A DNA stretch of 64,000 nt from Zeus faber (Eukaryota > Chordata > Actinopteri > Zeiformes > Zeidae), in contig OY482862.1 of the NCBI GenBank assembly GCA_960531495.1, forward strand, positions 18,394,767 to 18,458,766, in the 5' to 3' direction. Below the pieces are notes generated by a model. It searched no databases, was not told the origin of the DNA, and saw only the letters and a program-made list of their open reading frames with translations. Position numbers and translations under genes: made by a program. Shown here one piece after another: positions 56,901 through 64,000 of the stretch; within the stretch, counting starts at the first letter, position 1; every line of letters begins with the position of its first letter.

Positions 56901-57590
56901 TATATATAGCCAGTAATGGGGGTGGGGTGGGGGTAGGTATTGTGTAGAAGACCCCTCTGCAAGACGTGTTATTATCAGCTAGTGCTCATCTTCATTGAAA
57001 AAAATAATATTGGATTGGAGTCATTGGTTCCACTTAAAAAAAAAAAGCTATAATTTGTTAAAGGTTTTCTCAATTTAAAAGGTTTTCTTAATTTCCCTGT
57101 TTTAACTTGAGGAAATAAAGAAAATGTAGGTTTTTTGTTTTTTTTTACAAATTAAAGCAAATTCTTAACGTGGCATCACTGACTTAGCGTGTTTCAGTGA
57201 AAATGTTGAACTCTGAACGTATTTAACACAGTAATATATTTAAAATAAATATATTAAAAATATTTCCATATATAACTCACATCATAAATGTAACAATAAC
57301 ACCATTGTGGAAATGCTAGATGGCCATCAAACCACATTGTGTTACGTACGTCCGTGGCTGTTTTTGGCATCTAATACATTTCTGTGGACCTTTAGACGTT
57401 GCAGGGTGGCACTAACAGCGCTACCCCGGGTTCCTCCTCTGTTCTGCACAGCATTATGGGCCTGGTCTACTTTGTCCTTCTGGTGTTGGGGAGTCAAAGA
57501 GTGAGGGAGCGGGCCGCTGTAAGCCGGACCCAACCAGGACCCGCACCTTCTGTCACAGCCTCCAGCCCTAGGCCCGACGGCAACCTGCTG
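56901..57590. other. AT-rich spacer
   Basis: No feature recognised. Confidence 0.45.
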
Positions 57591-58020
57591 CCGGGCCCGC
57601 ACGCTGCCAGTTGTAGTTTTTTAATTGGCCATCTGGGGAAAGCTGGATCTAGTGGCTGGATATTAATCAGTAAATTAACCCAGCCATAATACAGCTCCCT
57701 CCCAGCGGAGGCCCCGGCAGCTGTGGGCAGGAAGCAGAGGACGAGGTAGACCGGAGAGAGGGGCACGTGGGCCGGACGCCCCGCGCGGGGGGCTCCCGAA
57801 TGGGCCGGCCCGCGATTGAACATCTCCCCCACATCCCCTGTCTGCAGCGCCGGTGACCTCCAATTTGTCTGACAATCACGTGGAGGATTATCAACAGCAT
57901 GTCAGCGCAGATGTCACAGGTACCGCTCCGACTGAGGACAAAACTCGGGGAAATAAGCGAGTCTAAGCTCACTTTTCTGGCCCAAACTGACATCTTAATT
58001 GATTGTTGAGGAAGAGTCTC
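57591..58020. promoter_or_regulatory. Candidate CNE, GC-rich core
   Basis: TTTTTTAATTGGCC, ATTAATCAGTAAATTAACC, GACAATCACGTGGAGG (E-box CACGTG) and CTTAATTGATTGTTGAGG flank a GC-rich core. No coding signal. Confidence 0.35.
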
Positions 58021-58078
58021 CTACTCAAGTTCAGAGGAAGGTTATACCTTCTACCTCGGCAACCGCTCCCTCCCTGTC

Positions 58079-58081
<3 letters not shown>

Positions 58082-58128
<47 letters not shown>
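58082..58128. repeat. (GT)n microsatellite
   Basis: Perfect TG repeat of about 47 bp. Confidence 0.95.
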
Positions 58129-58129
<1 letters not shown>

Positions 58130-58290
58130 CATACCATTAGTGTAGTTGACTGACTGGAATTATTGGCGATCCCAAGAGCCGACCAATTAAATGGCTAATG
58201 AATATACAACAGCTAATTATTATAAATAAGCTAAATTATCACATTGGCCCCATTCTCTGGTTTCTACACTGAGTTTAGACAATGTCACTG
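58129..58290. promoter_or_regulatory. Candidate short CNE
   Basis: CCAATTAAATGGCTAATGAA and CAGCTAATTATTATAAATAAGC in unique sequence directly after the (GT)n. Confidence 0.4.
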
Positions 58291-59030
58291 GCAGTTTAAA
58301 GATTCATACACACAGAACACAATATGTGTTTCATTTACTGTGCGTTGTAGTTGCAAACCAGATGAAATATGAACATGGGCGTATTATAATATTTTTTTCT
58401 TTCATGTTTTTAGTTAAAAGCCAGATTTCTAAAATTTTTTTGATTAACTATTAATTTATCTATTAGTTGTTATAATTATTATCAATCTTATTTTTCTATT
58501 ATTATTATTGTTAGGAGTACTATTATTATTATTAGTAGTAGTAGTAGTCGTAGTAGTAGTATTATAATTATTATAATTATTAGTGGATACTTTTATAATT
58601 GTCATTTTAGCTCTCTGGAAACTCTCTGGATCAGGATATTTAGCTGCATATCTGCCGGGTATTGGACCGGACTTGGACCCACAGCTTTGGCGCTCGAAAA
58701 AACAAACAGATGCCACAGAAAAAAAGCAATTTCTAGCAGTCACCTCTTACACCTCTTATATATTCATGCAAAACAAACACAAAGAGTTAAAACCATGCTG
58801 CTCGTGCCGTTTGACCCCGTGGAAGGGCTTTTATGGTGTGATGTCATCACGCCCCATTGTCGTAGATGAACCACCTCAGCGTTCGGCCAAACTGTCAATA
58901 AATTTCCAAGGGGCCTCGGTCGCACGTTCCACTTTTTTTTCTTTTTCCCCCCACTGTGCTCAAGACGGACATGAAATAATTGCCACGCAAGGAGCCGTGC
59001 ATTTCCCTTTCTAATTTTAAGGGTCAACAG
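58291..59030. other. AT-rich spacer with (TAT)n/(AGT)n
   Basis: Trinucleotide-rich ATTATTATTAGTAGTAGTAG segment at about 58480-58590. No gene. Confidence 0.5.
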
Positions 59031-59520
59031 CATTTTAATACCATTTTAAACACACACCCAGTGTTTTTTATGATGCATGTACGAGCGGCTTTTGATGGCT
59101 TAACCAGCCAAGCATGTTTAAAGAGAGAACCCGCTGCAGCTGCTTCCAGGACCCACTTAATTTAGTCCTGTGACCCCGGCTCACCTGAGTCTGCATGGAA
59201 ATCATAATGCCATTCAAGTGTGAAGAAAAATGATATAGTGTGTATTTACTCTAAATATTTATGCAGAGCGCAGTAACAGTCGTGCTCACTTCAAATAAAA
59301 GGCAATAGCGAAGTCTTGTAACGCTGGTGATACTAGGTTGCTGCCCGCGGCTATTTCTCCCCCCCCCAGCATTATCATTTTCATTGGATTCATAACAGAG
59401 CGGTGTTCCCAGTGTTTATAAACGCCTGGTTTATTTAAGCTGAATGTGTTTTAGGGAGCCATTTGAGATGCATACTGTATATAATTATTTTCCCCCCTGA
59501 GGTTTTATTTAGTTAATTAC
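59031..59520. other. Possible weak CNE or spacer
   Basis: Unique AT-rich sequence with few distinctive words. Nothing firm can be said. Confidence 0.3.
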
Positions 59521-59908
59521 GACTTTATTGTCAATATAAAGAAGAGTCCTAAAACATGCACTTTTCACTGTGCATCGAAGGACACTTAGGGAGCGTTGTG
59601 TCTTTGCTCTGCCTCGCGTCCATCCAACCCTCGGAGACTCCATAGCCCGCGAGCACGCCGGTGAAAGGGGGCACTGGCTGCGAGCATGCACTGTAGGTAT
59701 TATCCTCGTGCGCCTTTTTTCTCCTCCGTTCCTTCTCCTGTTTTTTCCTCTAACACCGGGGTTGCAATTCACTCAAAGTGACAACTGCTGTGGGCTTCCA
59801 ACAATGTGTCCATTGCTCAACATCAGCAGGATCTCCTGACCTGAAGATGTCACACACTACCTGAGGGATGGAGCAGCCAAGGTTGGGGAGTAAAAAAAAA
59901 AAAGAAGG

Positions 59909-59939
<31 letters not shown>

Positions 59940-60640
59940 CAATAGGGTCAAAAAAGGGGGAGATATCTGCCTCTCCTTACAGTAGCGCTCTCTCAAATTG
60001 GTTTGCCTTTGTGCGGTTGAGTTCAGTTCATAAGGAAGCGTGTCAATAGTTATTAGTTCCCTAACAAGGGGATCATGTGAGCTCTTTATCCGCAAAGCGA
60101 ACCTCCCCGAGGCGCAATCATGTTCTATATTTCCAGAGGGAGAGGGTCCGCAGCATGCAGGTAGGGGTCTTCTCGCGGCCCATTACGCCGGCTGCAGGAA
60201 GAGTCAAGCAGGGAGGGTGTCTCACCAGCGCTGGTAACAGGGATCTGGTCGAGTCATTAGCTCGGCTCTTATTGAATTCCTGCAGCCAAATACACCAAGT
60301 GAGGCTAAATAAAGCTTTAGATGGTGAGGAGCCTCCAGCCCATTAATATGCTGCCACCTCGCTCCCCCTCTGTCCAGAGCCGCTGACATGTGCCGCCCCC
60401 CCCCCCACCCCCCGCTCCATTCCGCCTTAGCTCTTTCTTCCTTTTCTCTTCCCCTGCATCTCCGACCACCCCTCTATCCATTCCATCATCCCTTCCGTTC
60501 CCACCTCTCTGTCACTCACCGCCTCTCTCTGTCTCTGTCCTGCTCTTCCCTCCCTCCCTTCTCTGCCCCTCCCTCTCTCACTCTCTCCCTCCTTGTCTGT
60601 GGGGCCCTAATGGCGAGCATGTACAGCAGCTCTGACACCG
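59521..60640. other. Spacer with poly(A) and pyrimidine-rich runs
   Basis: Interrupted poly-A at 59892-59932, poly-C near 60398-60412, and a T/C-rich run at 60420-60600. Chance ORFs only. Confidence 0.5.
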
Positions 60641-61290
60641 TCACATCTGCTGGCATAGAGAGTCTCTCCCTCACCACACAGCCTGCTAATGAGATCTTCC
60701 CCCATTTAATTAATACCATAAGAATTTTAATTCTGACTGAATCAATTTAATGTGATGTGATTTTGTCAGCTCTATTCCCCAAGTAAGGAAAAAAACAGAG
60801 CGGGCCCTGATGCTTATTACATACATCATTTCACGGGCCCTGCATTCCCTGCTGACTTAAACAAATTCTAATTAAGACTAATTAAAGCATCATTTATGAA
60901 AACGCTTGTGATAGTTATGCAAACATTCTGGGTGGGTATGCTCTGCATGATAATTACCCCCCGGTTTAAATTAAGACCTGTTCCCTGGCAATTATGCCAG
61001 CCACACACCAGTACCTCACGGAAAACGTTCTTTATTCAATTCCTGCAATTAAATGTGAGACCCGGCTTATGAACTATCCATTCAGGAGACATTTTTAAGG
61101 GGGGAAAGGAGTGATTATGCGCCGTTTCCAGCTCCTTTCCCCCTCTGTCAGGTGGAGTAAATGGGGCCGGTCCTGGGCTCTGTGCTCCTGTAGATATACA
61201 ACGGGGCTAAAGTGGAGATCATAAAACAGGCAGCGGTGACTGATATCCAAGCTGACACCTGCTGTCTTTGGTGGAGGTGATTATTCTGGG
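60641..61290. promoter_or_regulatory. Candidate CNE, TAAT-rich
   Basis: CCATTTAATTAATACCATAAG, GAATTTTAATTCTGACTG, CAAATTCTAATTAAGACTAATTAAAGC, CATGATAATTACC and TGCAATTAAATGTG fall within about 450 bp of unique sequence. No coding signal. Confidence 0.45.
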
Positions 61291-61423
61291 TTTTTCCCGA
61301 GATGGGGTATCGTCACGTTAGCGCCAGTCAGGCAGATGTGAGAAGACTGCGACGGCTCTTGATCCCCCCCCCCAACCCCCTCATCCCCCTCCGCCCGACG
61401 ACCACTTCCACTGAGTCATTTCG

Positions 61424-61475
<52 letters not shown>

Positions 61476-61477
61476 CG
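61424..61477. repeat. (CA)n microsatellite
   Basis: Near-perfect CA repeat with GCACACACGC at the right end. Confidence 0.95.
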
Positions 61478-61660
61478 CCTTTCAACTGTATACTGGTCCT
61501 AGCGATGTGCGTTCGAACCTCTAAAAAAAATCTAAAGTTAAAAACTTTTCAAAAAAAAACCAAAACAAAAGTGCTAGGAATGGAGGTTTGTTTTGCTCCC
61601 GTACTACTACTCATGGGAGCGCACGAGGCGCTAAATCAATGCTATCCACCAAATGGCTTT

Positions 61661-61970
61661 TGAACACTGCCTTGGCCTCCACGTTGGGAGAGAGCCCTCC
61701 ACAACACTTAAAGGCTGACAAATAGTGTTGTTGACGTATATTACAAGAGCAGGATTTCCCTCCTCAGATAAATGTGCTGATCCAGTGGCTTGTGTCGGCT
61801 GACTGTTAATAGACGTCTTGCAGGAGGCTGTTCTTTATCAGGCCTTTAGCAGGTGTTTACAGTGTGATGCCATTACACCTAATCTGCTCTGTTGATACAG
61901 CAGCGTGCATTGTTCAGCAGCGCTGAAAGGCGGGCTGTTCTTACAGGGCTCGCACAATTTGAAGTGTTTT
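61661..61970. promoter_or_regulatory. Candidate CNE
   Basis: Unique balanced-composition sequence (CCTCCTCAGATAAATGTGCTG, GCCATTACACCTAATCTGC). No coding signal. Confidence 0.35.
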
Positions 61971-62640
61971 TGACCGATATTAATGGCCCGAAACTCTCAG
62001 TTTGTCACTAGATGCGAGAATTATTTGGTGATTCTAGAATGCGTATGATGTATTCCAGAAACAAAGCACCCCCTCCGTGATCGGTTCAAAGTTCCTGCTT
62101 TCTAATACAACCTCTACTTAACATCTACTACTAGCGCTCCCGTGTCGAGAAATAGAAACATAAGCGTAAACTCTGCCTTTTATTTCCACTTTTATGTCTG
62201 GGAAGATACTTTGCAATCCTCTGCGTCTTACCGGCATTGGCACATTAAAACAAGTTGTGTTCTTTTCATCGGCGCGAGGATGAGCAGATGCGACGCTCTA
62301 TACGTGGCATGATACTTCATAATACCTTTTAATACTTTTAATAAAATTATGGCTTCTGTGCGCTCAGGTGGCGTGACACGGGGATGTTGTTGATGTGTTT
62401 GCACAACACTTATCACTTCTGTCGTGTTTGTTTACTTCTCCTGGTGCCTTCGATTTTGGCAACGGCGCGGCTATATTGCTTTTTACTTCAACCAGGCAGC
62501 TGGTTCAATAAGACGAGGGGGAAAAAAGGGAAGCTCTATTCCCACATCAGTCGCTGGTGAGGTTGAGGGAACTCTGCTTCGGTTCAGCCCACGTCCTGTG
62601 TTACGTGCGCTGCCGCTCGGCGTCCATGCAGATGGCGCGG
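61971..62640. other. Gene-desert spacer
   Basis: No feature recognised. Confidence 0.45.
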
Positions 62641-64000
62641 CGCTCCCAGATTTCATTTGAGGTAATCTAATCCCTCCGCCGCTCCCTCTAGAAAGGAGGA
62701 GTATTAGCGGCCATATGTCAACCAGATTTGTCAGATTATTCATTACAATTAATTGCTGTTCTCACTTAAGGCCTTTAAGGCTGTGAATTGCTCGGAAATC
62801 TATTGCAAACACAAAAATTATGAGTAAAAGACTTTGGCCCTGTCATTCAAATTTCAGGCTGACCTTTAGCGGAGCCTGGCTTTTCTGGGGGAGGCAGGAG
62901 GGAGAGCTTTTCTAATTGGTGTTTCTTCAACATTTCATTTTTTTTTATTTTCAAACTACAGGTAGAATGTCCATCTCTGTTGACAGGGGAAGACAGAAAA
63001 GAGCGCCGCAGTGCGCTGGATGATTATTCCTCCTGCACTCTGAAGTTATCTGGACTTAATTTTTGACTATATTATTCCAGTAATTATGCAATGCTTGTTG
63101 CGTTAACAATTCCAAGTTGTTAGATGCACAGATGCAATGGTTTTGATTTCTCCACACTGTATATTGTCAACTGAATTTCAATGTGGACCTTTTTTCCAAG
63201 GTTGGCTGCACGGCAGCCTAATAGCCACCTGAATTAATGTGCTGTCCAAGGATATGAGCCATAATACTTTGGTGATTAATGTTTCACTGGTGCTCTGCTC
63301 CCGTAGTTAGGGCTCAGACCCCAGAGATAAACTATTCACCAGGAACTCCAATTCCATGCAGCGAACACACTCTGACATTCAACTCTTTTTTTTATATCAG
63401 TATTATTTTTATCGGAGGCTGTGCGGTTTTCGAAAAACTGAGATACAACATCATTCCAAACCCCAATCATACTGAATAGTCCTCGAATGAAAAAGTCACA
63501 GCAAATTACAGCGTTATGATTGACGTGAGTGTCATGTGGCTGATTCATTGCTGATGAAATATTTTGGTTAATTATGGCGTCGAGGCACGAGAGGAGTGAC
63601 TTTAAGCCGGTCTGATTGGCCCACTTAATTGTGCTTTATGAGATGGGGGGCTTACCTCGCAGGGCTTAGATACCCGGTGTGAGGGTTGAAGTGGGTGGAG
63701 AAAATCTCTCCCAGGTCATATTACCCAGGCCAGAGTTAATGAGAAGGTGGAGGTGGGAGAATCCATCACCATATAAATCTGCACCACCTCTTCTTTCACC
63801 TCCATTCTAACAATGTGATCTTTTTTTTCCTCCTCCTCCCGATTCATCATGATTAGAATAATACAACATTGTCATATTGCCAATTATCCTGCAGCCTAAT
63901 TATAGATATAAAGTCACTGTGCTTTCTTGGGTTATATAAGACATGAAGTAAATTCTAGCTGAACTTTCAAAGGTTCTCACTGTTGACGCAAGAGACGCAC
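62641..64000. promoter_or_regulatory. Candidate CNE cluster to window end
   Basis: Several unique stretches: CAATTAATTGCTGTTC (about 62747), TGACCTTTAGCGG (62860), CCTGAATTAATGTG (63230), GGTTAATTATGGCG (63565), CCCACTTAATTGTGC (63620) and GCCAATTATCCTGCAGCCTAATT (63880-63902). No splice-bounded ORF of coding character. Confidence 0.4.

Overview
The window is vertebrate nuclear DNA, almost certainly from a teleost fish. The genes are spliced with GT-AG introns, there are long (GT)n, (GATA)n and homopolymer tracts, and there are Tc1-, hAT- and piggyBac-like repeats typical of ray-finned fish. No operons, CRISPR arrays, tRNA or rRNA genes were seen.

Layout. Positions 1-20.7 kb hold three genes on the + strand: the last three exons of an ALK7-type TGF-beta family receptor (acvr1c, 318-2650), the complete cytip (11020-13871, 8 coding exons, 384 aa) and the complete ermn (17188-18961, 2 coding exons, 337 aa). 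A fourth gene, galnt5, lies convergently on the - strand (25558 down to 20720, 10 exons, 841 aa). I read all exon joins directly, and phases and stops agree throughout. The order and orientation acvr1c>cytip>ermn><galnt5 match what I recall of human 2q24, and this linkage is the best support for calling cytip rather than its paralogue tamalin, and acvr1c rather than another type I receptor. The four proteins act in different places: a membrane Ser/Thr kinase receptor, a cytohesin-binding PDZ scaffold, a myelin cytoskeleton protein and a Golgi mucin-type O-glycosyltransferase. Their linkage is ancestral and not evidence of a shared pathway.

Between acvr1c and cytip (2.7-11 kb) is a repeat-rich spacer. 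It holds a non-autonomous element with 12-bp terminal inverted repeats, a hAT-like MITE and a nested piggyBac-like element with TTAA ends. Upstream of galnt5 is a GC-rich promoter-like zone (25.6-26.7 kb) with a Z-DNA-prone alternating tract. It is followed by a 42-bp tandem satellite split by a LINE-like 3' end with a 5-bp target-site duplication.

From about 29.6 kb to the end (34 kb) I find no convincing protein-coding exon. This gene desert alternates simple repeats and MITEs with many stretches of complex AT-rich sequence full of homeodomain-type TAAT cores, which look like conserved non-coding enhancers. That is a judgement from sequence texture only; alignment to other fish genomes is the decisive test. 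I do not see a new multi-gene system here. The most interesting signals are the dense candidate enhancer desert, the split satellite, the G-quadruplex-prone galnt5 3' UTR and a duplicated block in the GALNT5 stem.
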